The translations under genes were made by a program, and so were the position numbers. The notes beneath the pieces were generated by a model that saw nothing but the letters and a program-made list of their open reading frames with translations, had not been told where the DNA came from and made no database searches. A DNA stretch of 64,000 bases from Salsipaludibacter sp963812245. Lineage in GTDB: Bacteria; Actinomycetota; Nitriliruptoria; Nitriliruptorales; Nitriliruptoraceae. Each line of letters opens with the position of its first letter. Position 1 is the first letter of the stretch. Where the stretch lies: NCBI GenBank assembly GCA_963812245.1, contig CAWEUK010000002.1, forward strand, positions 186,001-250,000, given 5' to 3'. Shown here piece after piece: positions 1 to 7,240 of this stretch.

Positions 1-666
1 CACGTGTGGCCGTACCGGGCGGCCCGACCCGACGACTGCGACGAGTTGCGCATCGACCTGGATCCGTCACCCGGAACCACCTTCGACATGGTCCGCGAAA
101 CTGCCGCCGCCGTACGGGACTTCCTGGCCGACGAGGGCATCGAGGCCTGGCCCAAGACCACCGGATCCAAGGGCTTGCACGTCTACGTCCGGGTCGAACC
201 CGGCTGGGATTCCTACGACGTGCGTCGTGCCGCCGTGGTCGTGGCTCGCGAGGTCGCGCGCCGTCGCCCGGACCTGGTCACGGACAAGTGGTGGAAGGAG
301 GAGCGCGGCGAGCGCATCTTCGTCGACTTCAACCAGAACGCCCCGCACAAGAACGTGTTCGGGGCATGGTGCGTGCGACCACGAGTCGGTGCCCAGGTGT
401 CGACTCCCTTCGCGTGGGACGAACTTCCCGACGTCCATCCCGACGCCTTCACGATGCACAACGTGCCGGAGCGGGTGGCCGAACTCGGTGATCCGTGGGC
501 GGGCATCGACGACGCCCCGCAGGCGATCGCACCGTTGGTCCAGCGGTTCCACGCGGACCTCGCCGCCGGCATCCCGGACGCGCCGTGGCCGCCGGTGTAT
601 CCCAAGCAACCCGACGAGGCGCCCCGGGTAGCTCCCAGCCGCGCTCGCCAGGACCCCCAGGACTGA
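1..666 (+). CDS. LigD-type polymerase domain (archaeo-eukaryotic primase family), 5' truncated by window edge
   Basis: The reading frame is already open at the first base, so the true start lies outside the window. The visible 220 residues match the C-terminal part of the polymerase domain of DNA ligase D and the stand-alone actinobacterial primase-polymerases. An acidic metal-binding motif is seen in RIDLDPS, a nucleotide-binding segment in KTTGSKGLHVYV, and the later conserved stretch VDFNQNAPHKN. The family fills gaps and adds nucleotides, including ribonucleotides, at DNA ends during non-homologous end joining. No ligase or nuclease domain follows, so this is either a stand-alone polymerase or the last domain of a protein starting upstream. 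A second family member begins about 4.7 kb downstream. Family assignment is firm; the exact role is inferred. Confidence 0.88.
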   Translation, partial: HVWPYRAARPDDCDELRIDLDPSPGTTFDMVRETAAAVRDFLADEGIEAWPKTTGSKGLHVYVRVEPGWDSYDVRRAAVVVAREVARRRPDLVTDKWWKEERGERIFVDFNQNAPHKNVFGAWCVRPRVGAQVSTPFAWDELPDVHPDAFTMHNVPERVAELGDPWAGIDDAPQAIAPLVQRFHADLAAGIPDAPWPPVYPKQPDEAPRVAPSRARQDPQD

Positions 667-705
667 GCCATCGATCCGGATTCGGTTGCGACCATCGAAT
701 GTGTT

Positions 706-885
706 GGGCGTGGATTCGGCGGTATTCGGTCGGTTTGACGCCCGGTGGCGGTTGGCGGGGCGGGTTGGGGCGTAGTGGGCGTGGATTCGGCGGTATCCGG
801 TCGGTTTGACGCCCGGTGGCGGTTGGCGGGGCGGGTTGGGGCGTAGTGGGCGTGGATTCGGCGGTATCCGGTCGGTTTGACGCCC
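706..885. repeat. 71-bp direct tandem repeat, about 2.5 copies
   Basis: Units begin at 706, 777 and 848, and the third stops after 38 bases. Copies are nearly identical; the first differs by tattcgg for tatccgg. Each copy begins with GGGCGT and carries ACGCCC 32 bases further on (738, 809, 880), so each could fold as a hairpin, and the array stops exactly after the third ACGCCC. The array lies between the polymerase gene and the 3' end of the MOSC gene. No open frame of its own is convincing; function unknown. Confidence 0.85.
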
Positions 886-956
886 AGTCCGGGTGAGTTG
901 GTGGTGGAGCGGGGTGCAGATTGCGAGGGGCCCGTGGGATGCGGGGCTGTCGCCGG

Positions 957-1584
957 TCAGCGCTGGTGTGCCAGGGCGCGGTCCCGGGTCTCGGGGTGGA
1001 GGTGGTCGCCCCCGGTCAGGACGTGGTCAGCGATGTCGTCGCCACGCACCAGGCGCATGACGTCGGCGACGGTCACGTCATGGTCCGGCCGCCATGTCAC
1101 CTCGATGGGGTCGCCCGCCGCCACCAGTCCCGGCGTGACGATGCGCAGGTAGGCACCGGGTCGGTCCGCCCGCAGGAAGGTGTCCACGAACGCGGCCTGC
1201 ATGCGCCAGTCCAACTTGGCGCACGGGATCCGGGGCGATCGAACCTCCAGTTCCACGTGGTCGCCGAGGCGCCAGCGCTCGCCGATCCGGGCGCCGTCGA
1301 CGTCGATGCCGGCAGTGGTCAGGTTCTCGCCGAAGAACCCACTGGGCAGGTCCTGGTCGCGCTCAGCCTCCCACCAGTCGTAGGCGGCGCGGTCATATGC
1401 GTACACCGCCTGCTGGGGACCGCCATGGTGGACGGTGTTGGCCTGGCTGTCACCGTCCGACCAGGGCACCATCCAGACGCACTGGTCCGTCGACGGGTGT
1501 CTTGACGATGGCGGTGTCGGTCAGGCGACCACCGATCATGAACGTCTGGACCCTGCCGACGTTGACCTGCACCAGGGTGCCCAT
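957..1584 (-). pseudogene. MOSC domain protein (YiiM-like), interrupted by a frameshift
   Basis: MOSC domains are sulfur-carrier modules related to the C terminus of molybdenum cofactor sulfurase; YiiM-like members detoxify N-hydroxylated bases. The N-terminal part, from the ATG at 1584, reads GRVQTFMIGGRLTDTAIVKT and continues to the PVDGPV segment, ending at a stop at 1450. The rest continues in another frame with GDSQANTVHHGGPQQAVYAY and the conserved FGENL and RIPCAKLDWRM segments. The two pieces join near 1455-1475 if one base is added or removed. Family and orientation are secure. Whether the break is real or a sequencing error cannot be decided here. It diverges from the hydrolase gene downstream. 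Confidence 0.75.
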
Positions 1585-1722
1585 GGGTACTCCGACGGTC
1601 GTGTCGAACGGACGTGGTGACGTGGCGTGGGGACATGGTGCCACACCGGGCTTCCTACGCTGGGCGACAGCGAGCACGACACCGCTGGCGCCACCGCTGT
1701 CGGGTCGGGAAGGGAGCACGTG

Positions 1723-2377
1723 ATGTCGGACCAGGCCTACTACGTGGGACCGCCGGTGGCAGGCCCCGGGGTGCTGCTGTTGCCGTCGTGGTGGGGCGCG
1801 GACGCTCCGCTGCGTCGACGAGCGGACGCGCTGGCCGACCACGGTTTCACGGTGTTGGCACCCGACCTGAACTTCGGGGAACGTCCGAGCACGCTGACCG
1901 AGGCGCGGGACCTGCTGGCCGTGGCGGATCCGGATCGGCTGGCCACCCTGGTGCAGGCGTCGGCAGGGCTGCTGGCCCAACGCTCGGCCGACGAGCGCAT
2001 CAGTCGTGGTCGGATTCGGGATGGGCGGCTCACTGGCGTTGTGGCTGTCGGTCCGGCGCCCGGACCTGGTGGCGGCGTGCGTGTCCGTGTACGGAAACCA
2101 GTCGATCGACTTCGCTGGCGCCCGGGCGCGCTACCAGTTGCACTTCGCCGAGCAGGACCCGCTGATCTCGTCCGACGACATTGCCTTCCTGGAGGCAACG
2201 ATGCGACTTGAACACCTCGACGTCGAGGTCGTCACCCATGGCGACACGACGGGAGGCTTCGCAGACGAGTCCGGTCCGACGTTCGACGCCCAGCCCACGT
2301 CGGTGCTGTGGGACCAGGTGGTCGACTTCCTCCATGACCGCGGGTCGGCGCCAGCGGGAAGCCAGGCCACCGGCTGA
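1723..2377 (+). pseudogene. Dienelactone hydrolase family protein, frameshifted and lacking the usual nucleophile
   Basis: The start is the ATG preceded by AGGGAG six bases upstream. The first part reads GVLLLPSWWGADAPLRRRAD and FTVLAPDLNFGERPS, typical of dienelactone hydrolase-like alpha/beta hydrolases. It runs to about 1999, where the frame is lost. The second part, in the next frame from about 2000, reads VVGFGMGGSLALWLS and then HFAEQDPLISSDDI and EVVTHGDTTGGFAD. The family's nucleophile elbow normally has Cys or Ser in the third place of this glycine-rich turn; here it is Gly. So the gene has two defects: a one-base shift just before the active site and no obvious nucleophile. A pseudogene or a non-catalytic homologue are both possible. 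Confidence 0.72.
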
Positions 2378-2534
2378 GCGGCACCGGGCGTCACCGATTC
2401 CCGTGACGGCGGTGATGGTCGCCTTCCGCGTCGGGACGACCGGCCGTGGTCGGCTCGGGACTCGACCCTGGCGGACGAATATCGTCGAGGTGCACACTTC
2501 GCGCCATGTGCCGGTGCCCGAGCCAAAGGCCTGC

Positions 2535-2963
2535 ATGATGACCGACCAGGATTCCACCCGCGATGCGCAGCGTCTTGCCCATGGCGACGACGATGCCGTC
2601 GATCCCGACAGCATCGAGCCCACGAACACGGTGATCGGCGTCGTGCCGGCATCCGAGGATGCCGACGCAGTGGTCGCCAGCATCGAGGCCGCCGGGATCG
2701 ACGGCGGACGCATCCGACGCCTGCAGGGCGAGGCCGGTGTCTCGGCGTTGCAGCCCGGTGGGTCGGGCCTGGTCGAGAAGCTGGGTGAGTTGCTCAGCGA
2801 GGCGACGGAGTTCCGTGACGAGGTCATCCAGGCCCTGGAGGCAGGGCGCTGCGCCATCATGGTCACCGATGTCGATGACGACGACGGGCACGACCTCAAG
2901 GCTGCGATGCAGGACGCCGGACTCGAGCGTGTGCACCACTTCGGCGACTGGGCCGCTGAGTAG
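2535..2963 (+). CDS. Hypothetical acidic protein (general-stress-like alpha/beta domain)
   Basis: About 142 residues; a second ATG follows the first directly, so either may be the start, and no strong ribosome-binding site is visible. After an acidic, probably disordered N terminus, residues ~28 to the end alternate hydrophobic strands and helices (NTVIGVVPASEDADAVVASI, later CAIMVTDVDD and HDLKAAMQDAG). This layout resembles small proteins that sense or modulate stress by a ferredoxin-like or CBS-like alpha/beta fold, but I do not recognise a named family. No signal peptide or membrane segment is present. It stands alone between the hydrolase gene and tRNA-Ser. Confidence 0.65.
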   Translation: MMTDQDSTRDAQRLAHGDDDAVDPDSIEPTNTVIGVVPASEDADAVVASIEAAGIDGGRIRRLQGEAGVSALQPGGSGLVEKLGELLSEATEFRDEVIQALEAGRCAIMVTDVDDDDGHDLKAAMQDAGLERVHHFGDWAAE

Positions 2964-3059
2964 GAACCGGGGGGCCCAGAACCCGACCGCCACGCCGTCG
3001 TAGGCCACCTCCCCGTCTGGACGCTGTGGTCGCAGCAGCGATAGCATGACCAGCCGCAC

Positions 3060-3148
3060 GGAGGGATCGCATAGTCCGGCCGAGTGCGCTCGATTCGAAA
3101 TCGAGTAGGCCTTCACAGGTCTCGAGGGTTCGAATCCCTCTCCCTCCG
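3060..3148 (+). tRNA. tRNA-Ser (anticodon CGA)
   Basis: The acceptor arms GGAGGGA and TCCCTCC pair perfectly. The anticodon stem CTCGA/TCGAG encloses the loop TTCGAAA, giving anticodon CGA for codon UCG. A long variable arm and a standard T arm with GGTTCGAATCC follow, as expected for a class II serine tRNA. The 3' CCA is not encoded. Confidence 0.95.
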
Positions 3149-3152
3149 CGAC

Positions 3153-3188
3153 ACGGACCGGTGCCCACGGGCACCGGTCCGTCTGTGT
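3153..3188 (+). terminator. Hairpin terminator after tRNA-Ser
   Basis: A 13-bp perfect stem (ACGGACCGGTGCC with its complement) and a four-base loop begin five bases after the tRNA, followed by a T/G-rich tail. Confidence 0.75.
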
Positions 3189-3327
3189 TGCCGGCCGCAT
3201 GGCGTGGGTGCGGTGCGCCGGGGTCCCGCGGGCCCAGGTGGCCGACCAGGCTGGCCAATGGGGTTTGGAACCCTGCCGTCGCGGGTATCCCGGAGGCGAC
3301 ACCCTTGCCCCGATCAGGAACCCGCCA

Positions 3328-3858
3328 GTGAGCGACCACACCAGCCAGGCTCGTGACACCTCCGACGATGGGCCCAGTGACGCCGAGGTGATCGCCGACG
3401 TCGTCGCGATCATGCGTGACAACCCGATCTGCATGCTGACGACCGTGGCGTCGGATGGCGCGCTCACCTGTCGCCCCATGACCGTGCAACTGGTCGAGTC
3501 CGGGGGTGAGACCTGGATGTTCGCCAAGGCTCGAAGCGACGTCGCGATGCAGGTGGAGGAGGACCCGCGCGTCAATCTGGCGTTCGTCGGCAGCCAGGAG
3601 TGGGTGTCGCTCGCCGGCACCGCCACGGTGGAGCACGACGAGGCGCGTGCCCGTGACCTGTGGGACGGGGTCGAGTCGGCGTGGTTCGAGGGGCCCGACG
3701 ACCCCATGCTGCGACTGCTGCACGTCGTGCCCGACAGTGCCCAACTGTGGGACGCCCCGGGACCGATCGGGACGATGGTGGCCATGGCGCGCGCGATCGT
3801 GTCGGATGACAAGGACGACGCCGGTGACTTCGGTGACTCACGGGCCGTGGAGATGTGA
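3328..3858 (+). CDS. Pyridoxamine 5'-phosphate oxidase-like stress protein (FMN or F420 binding)
   Basis: The GTG start at the first residue of VSDHTSQAR is chosen because AGGAA lies eight bases upstream; an upstream in-frame start would add a run that does not look like protein. The 176-residue product has the split-barrel flavin-binding fold: CMLTTVASDGALTCRPMTVQ, then TWMFAKARSDVAMQ and VNLAFVGSQEWVSLAGTATV. These match the general stress protein 26-like branch of the pyridoxamine oxidase family, which binds flavin or deazaflavin rather than making pyridoxal phosphate. The downstream region near WFEGPDDP is also typical. Transcribed alone, with terminator hairpins right after it. Confidence 0.85.
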   Translation: MSDHTSQARDTSDDGPSDAEVIADVVAIMRDNPICMLTTVASDGALTCRPMTVQLVESGGETWMFAKARSDVAMQVEEDPRVNLAFVGSQEWVSLAGTATVEHDEARARDLWDGVESAWFEGPDDPMLRLLHVVPDSAQLWDAPGPIGTMVAMARAIVSDDKDDAGDFGDSRAVEM

Positions 3859-3916
3859 GCACGCCGCACCGCGGCCGGCCGCGGTGGCGGCACCCCTGTC
3901 ACCCGGAACAGACAAG

Positions 3917-3968
3917 GGGCCGACCCCACGAACGGGATCGGCCCAGCACCCTTTCGGGGAAAGGGGTG
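3917..3968. terminator. Two hairpins between convergent genes
   Basis: The first hairpin pairs GGGCCGA-CCC with GGG-TCGGCCC across one mismatch (3917-3944). The second pairs CACCCTTT with AAGGGGTG around a six-base loop (3947-3968). They separate the stress protein gene from the small membrane protein gene on the other strand and could serve both. Confidence 0.65.
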
Positions 3969-3982
3969 TCAGTCAGGCTTGC

Positions 3983-4249
3983 TCACATGTCGGAGGTCCG
4001 GACGTGGATGTAGCCGGCCACCAGTGCAGCCATCTGCACGCCTGCCCAGGCCAACGCCACGTACAGACCGATGAACAGCACCACGATGATGCCACCGAGG
4101 ACGCCGACAAGGATCCCGGTCTCCGACGCGATGGCGCCGAAGAAGCCGCTGATGGCGGCGATCACGCCCAGGACGACGATGACCATCGACAGGGTGTTGA
4201 AGATGCCGGCCACGCGCCCGGCGTTGCGGTTGAGCTGTGCGTTGTCCAT
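3983..4249 (-). CDS. Small two-helix membrane protein
   Basis: This 88-residue protein starts at ATG with AAGGGG six bases upstream. It has two long hydrophobic segments, around residues 14-40 (FNTLSMVIVVLGVIAAISGF) and 45-80 (GILVGVLGGIIVVLFIGLYV), joined by a short turn. No catalytic motif is visible. A polar N terminus with two asparagines and arginines precedes the first helix. I do not recognise the family. It is transcribed away from the heliorhodopsin gene across a 275-bp spacer, so the two could share control, but this is only a positional argument. Confidence 0.8.
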   Translation of the reverse strand: MDNAQLNRNAGRVAGIFNTLSMVIVVLGVIAAISGFFGAIASETGILVGVLGGIIVVLFIGLYVALAWAGVQMAALVAGYIHVRTSDM

Positions 4250-4376
4250 TTTGGGCCCCTTGGCACCTGAGTGCGTCGACAGTTGCAACGATCGCAGGTC
4301 CCCGCGAGTCATCGGCCGACATCGGCGCGCACCGTAGCCGTCCCGCTTCCGCGGACCAACGACCCCTGACCGGTTG

Positions 4377-4407
4377 CGTGGGCTCCGGGCACCCTGCCAT
4401 GCCCACG
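4377..4407. promoter_or_regulatory. Inverted repeat upstream of heliorhodopsin
   Basis: CGTGGGC at 4377 and GCCCACG at 4401 form a perfect 7-bp inverted repeat with a 17-base spacer, 118 bases before the heliorhodopsin start and in the divergent spacer. It could be a regulator site; in GC-rich DNA a chance origin is also plausible. Confidence 0.3.
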
Positions 4408-4524
4408 TTCCCCGCGTCTGGGTGACAGTGACGTCGCTGGAGACCATGGACCGGTGGGGTAGGGTCACTGACCGAAACCGTCGGTGCCACGGTTGGCTGT
4501 TCACCTCCACCCGAAGGATCCTGC

Positions 4525-5289
4525 GTGGTCACCAATGTCGACATCGGTCCTGACCAGGCATCCCGCCTGCGTCGCAACAACCTGATCATGGCAGTCCTGC
4601 ACGCGGTACAGGGCGTCGCCATCGTCGTACTGGCAACCGAGTTCACCCTGCCGGTCACGGATGCATTCCTGTCAGGCCCGCCCGGGAGTGGAACTGGTGA
4701 ACCAGCGGTCATCTTCGACCTGAACCTTGCCTGGGGTGTTGCGGTCTTCCTGTTCCTGTCCGCGTTGTTCCACCTGGTCGTCGGGGTGCTCATGCCAGGC
4801 CGCTACCTGGACCAGCTGTCCCGCGGGCAGAACCACTTCCGGTGGATCGAATACTCGCTGTCTTCGTCGGTGATGATCGTGCTCATCGCCATGCTGACCG
4901 GCATCAGCGACATCGCGGCCCTGATTGCCCTGTTCGGGGTCAACGCCGGCATGATCTTCATGGGTTCGGTGCAGGAACGCTACGAGGAGCCGGGGGGCTC
5001 GCTGCTGCCGTTCTGGTTGGGCTCGCTGCTGGGAATCGTGCCCTGGATCGCCATCGGGTGGTATCTCCTGTCGCCTGGCAGCGAGGCCAACCCGCCCGGC
5101 TTCGTGTACGGCATCTTCATCTCACTGTTCCTGTTCTTCAACGTCTTCGCGCTCGTCCAGTTCCTGCAGTACAGGCAGGTCGGACGCTGGCGTGACTACC
5201 TGACCGGTGAGCGCACCTACATCGTGTTGAGCCTGGTCGCCAAGTCGGCGCTGGCCTGGCAGGTGTTCGGCGGCACGCTGGCCGGCTGA
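4525..5289 (+). CDS. Heliorhodopsin (retinal-binding membrane photoreceptor)
   Basis: A 254-residue protein with seven hydrophobic segments. Helix C carries RWIEYSLSSSVMIVLIA, in which Glu109 corresponds to the Schiff base counterion of heliorhodopsins. Helix G carries YIVLSLVAKSALAWQVF, where Lys240 is the retinal lysine and Ser236 lies four residues before it. His26 and His83 match the conserved internal histidines of the family. The last helix and the ERTY lead-in are also diagnostic. Heliorhodopsins sit with the N terminus inside the cell, do not pump ions in most cases, and have a slow photocycle, so a sensory or regulatory role is usual. The GTG start has AAGGA upstream. No carotenoid cleavage gene for retinal is in the window. 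Confidence 0.93.
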   Translation: MVTNVDIGPDQASRLRRNNLIMAVLHAVQGVAIVVLATEFTLPVTDAFLSGPPGSGTGEPAVIFDLNLAWGVAVFLFLSALFHLVVGVLMPGRYLDQLSRGQNHFRWIEYSLSSSVMIVLIAMLTGISDIAALIALFGVNAGMIFMGSVQERYEEPGGSLLPFWLGSLLGIVPWIAIGWYLLSPGSEANPPGFVYGIFISLFLFFNVFALVQFLQYRQVGRWRDYLTGERTYIVLSLVAKSALAWQVFGGTLAG

Positions 5290-5386
5290 GCTCGCACACC
5301 CGAGTCCACCCGGTGCGTGCCAACTGGGTGGTCGTGCTCGCTCGTGGCATGATGGTCACCGACGTGGGACCGGATGGAGGTGGGGC

Positions 5387-6313
5387 GTGGGCGACGTGCG
5401 GCTGTCGAGCCCGGACAAGGTGTTGTGGCCCGTGTCCGGGCACACCAAACAGGACCTGTGGGACTACCTGCACGCCGCCGCCGACCGCTTGGTGCCCCAG
5501 GTTGCGCAGCGACCGTTGTCGGTCAAGCGGTTTCCCCGTGGCGTCGCGTCGAAGGGTTTCTTCCAGAAGCACCTGCCCGACCATGCGCCGGCGCACATCC
5601 GACGTTGGCGGCAGTGGGCCGCGTCGGCCGACCGCGAGGTTGCCTATGCCGTCGTCGAGTCGGTGGACGACCTGGCCTGGTTCGCCCAGCAGAACACCAT
5701 CGAGTTCCACCCCGGTGTCACCCGCATCGATCGTCCTGATCGTCCTGATCACCTCGTCTTCGACATCGACCCCGGTACGCGTGACCTGCCGCCGGCCAGG
5801 GTGGCGAGGTGGACGCGCGAGGTGCTCGCCGAACTCGACCTGCCGGCGCTGGTGAAGACGAGCGGCGGCCGCGGCCTGCACGTCGTGGTGCCGATCGAAC
5901 GTCGCTACGGTGCCGACCTGCTGCGGCCGCTGACCCTGGCCATCGCTCGGATGGTGGCAGCGCGCCATCCCGACGACGTGACGATCGAGATGCGCAAGGC
6001 CGAACGTGGCGGCCGCACACTCCTGGACTGGTCACGCAGCACGCCCGGCGCCACCCTCATCGCCGCATGGAGTCCCCGAGCCCACCCGGATGCCACCGTG
6101 GCCACCCCGCTGACCTGGGACGAGGTCACCGATGACCTCGACCCGCGCGGTTTTCGCATCGACACGGTCCTGGACCGGGCCGACCCATGGCTCGAGGCCG
6201 ACCTGGCACCCCAGCGACTCGAGGCGGCACGGGACGCCGTCGTCGCCGCGGGATTCGACCTGCTCGATGCCAGTCCCCGCGCCGCCACCTCGTCCTACCT
6301 CCCGCAGGAGTGA
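5387..6313 (+). CDS. LigD-type polymerase domain protein (primase-polymerase)
   Basis: A complete 308-residue stand-alone polymerase domain of the DNA ligase D type. Residues near the N terminus read LSSPDKVLWP, then VKRFPRGVASKGFFQKH. The metal-binding pair is Asp126/Asp128 in VFDIDPG; KTSGGRGLHVVVPI follows at ~157, and the later IEMRKAERGGRTLLDW segment holds the third acidic region. Such proteins make short DNA or RNA patches in end joining and excision repair. It lacks ligase and phosphoesterase modules, so a separate ligase or Ku must act with it if it works in end joining; neither is in the window. The next gene begins three bases after its stop, implying one transcript. Confidence 0.9.
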   Translation: MGDVRLSSPDKVLWPVSGHTKQDLWDYLHAAADRLVPQVAQRPLSVKRFPRGVASKGFFQKHLPDHAPAHIRRWRQWAASADREVAYAVVESVDDLAWFAQQNTIEFHPGVTRIDRPDRPDHLVFDIDPGTRDLPPARVARWTREVLAELDLPALVKTSGGRGLHVVVPIERRYGADLLRPLTLAIARMVAARHPDDVTIEMRKAERGGRTLLDWSRSTPGATLIAAWSPRAHPDATVATPLTWDEVTDDLDPRGFRIDTVLDRADPWLEADLAPQRLEAARDAVVAAGFDLLDASPRAATSSYLPQE

Positions 6314-6316
6314 CCC

Positions 6317-7147
6317 GTGGAGACCCCCGTTGCGTCCACCGCGCGTCAGCCTCGGCGTCGATGGTGGCACTGGCTGGTCGTGGCGGTGGGGGTCCTGGTC
6401 GTTGTCGTGGGCATCGGCGTGGCGTGGTGGATCGTCAGCGCGCCCGATGCCGACCAGGAAGCGCTGACCGTGGCCAGCGCGATCGATGGCGTCGAGGTGT
6501 CGACCACCGACGACCTGGTGACCGTCACGCCGACCGGCCCTGCCGACGACGGCGTCCTGGCCGGCGACACGATGGTCTTCTATCCGGGTGCCGGCGTGCC
6601 TCCCGAGGCCTACGTCGCGACGTGGGCGCCAGTCGTCGCGCAGACCGGCATCGAGGTGGTCATCCCGTCGATGCCCCTGCGCCTGGCGGTGCTGGACATC
6701 GATGCGGCTGACGCGGTGCGCGCCGAGGCCGAGGAGCAGGGGGACGACGCAGCCGCGGACGGCGACTGGTGGGTCGGCGGGCACTCGCTGGGCGGCACCA
6801 TGGCTGCGTCGTTCCTGGCCGACCAGCCCGAGGGTGCGTGGGCGGGGCTGGTGCTGTGGGGCTCGTATCCGAACGGCGACGTCATCGTGGATCGCGACGA
6901 CCTCGCGATCCTGTCGCTCAGTGGCGGGCGTGACGGCCTGTCGACCCCGGAGGACATCGAGACCAGCCGCGCCGACCTGCCCGCCACGACGTCGTTCATC
7001 GGGCTCTCCGGCGTCAACCATGCCCAGTTCGGGGCCTACGGCGACCAGCGGGGTGACATGGCGCCAGCGGTCGACGACGACACCGCCCACGACTGGATCG
7101 CTGATGCCACCGCGGCCTTCCTGGTCGACGCGGCCGTCGTCGGCTGA
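6317..7147 (+). CDS. Membrane-anchored alpha/beta hydrolase
   Basis: The GTG start follows the upstream stop by three bases, with GGAG from the end of that gene as ribosome-binding site. The N terminus has one membrane helix (WLVVAVGVLVVVVGIGVAWW), placing the 220-residue domain outside the cell or in the envelope. The nucleophile motif is GGHSLGGTMAA with Ser in the middle, the acid is probably in LSGGRDGLSTP, and the histidine in SGVNHAQFG. This is the YdeN/abhydrolase_5-like group, which has no fixed substrate. Why it is coupled to a repair polymerase is not evident. Confidence 0.82.
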   Translation: METPVASTARQPRRRWWHWLVVAVGVLVVVVGIGVAWWIVSAPDADQEALTVASAIDGVEVSTTDDLVTVTPTGPADDGVLAGDTMVFYPGAGVPPEAYVATWAPVVAQTGIEVVIPSMPLRLAVLDIDAADAVRAEAEEQGDDAAADGDWWVGGHSLGGTMAASFLADQPEGAWAGLVLWGSYPNGDVIVDRDDLAILSLSGGRDGLSTPEDIETSRADLPATTSFIGLSGVNHAQFGAYGDQRGDMAPAVDDDTAHDWIADATAAFLVDAAVVG

Positions 7148-7184
7148 CCATCACGCGCCGGCATGGCGCGGGCGAACCGACCAC

Positions 7185-7221
7185 GAGGAAGGGCCCGGGC
7201 ACATGGCCCGGACCCTTCCTC
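7185..7221. terminator. Strong bidirectional terminator
   Basis: GAGGAAGGG pairs with CCCTTCCTC, followed inside by a CCGGGC/GGCCCGG extension. It lies between the convergent hydrolase and 5'-nucleotidase genes. Confidence 0.8.
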
Positions 7222-7240
7222 GATGTGGTGCGTCAGTGCT

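Noticed and set aside
2391..3929. A 512-residue open frame on the minus strand.
   Set aside because: It crosses the tRNA-Ser and the terminator and is antisense to the acidic protein and the flavin-binding protein; its translation is rich in Arg, Ser and Pro with no domain.
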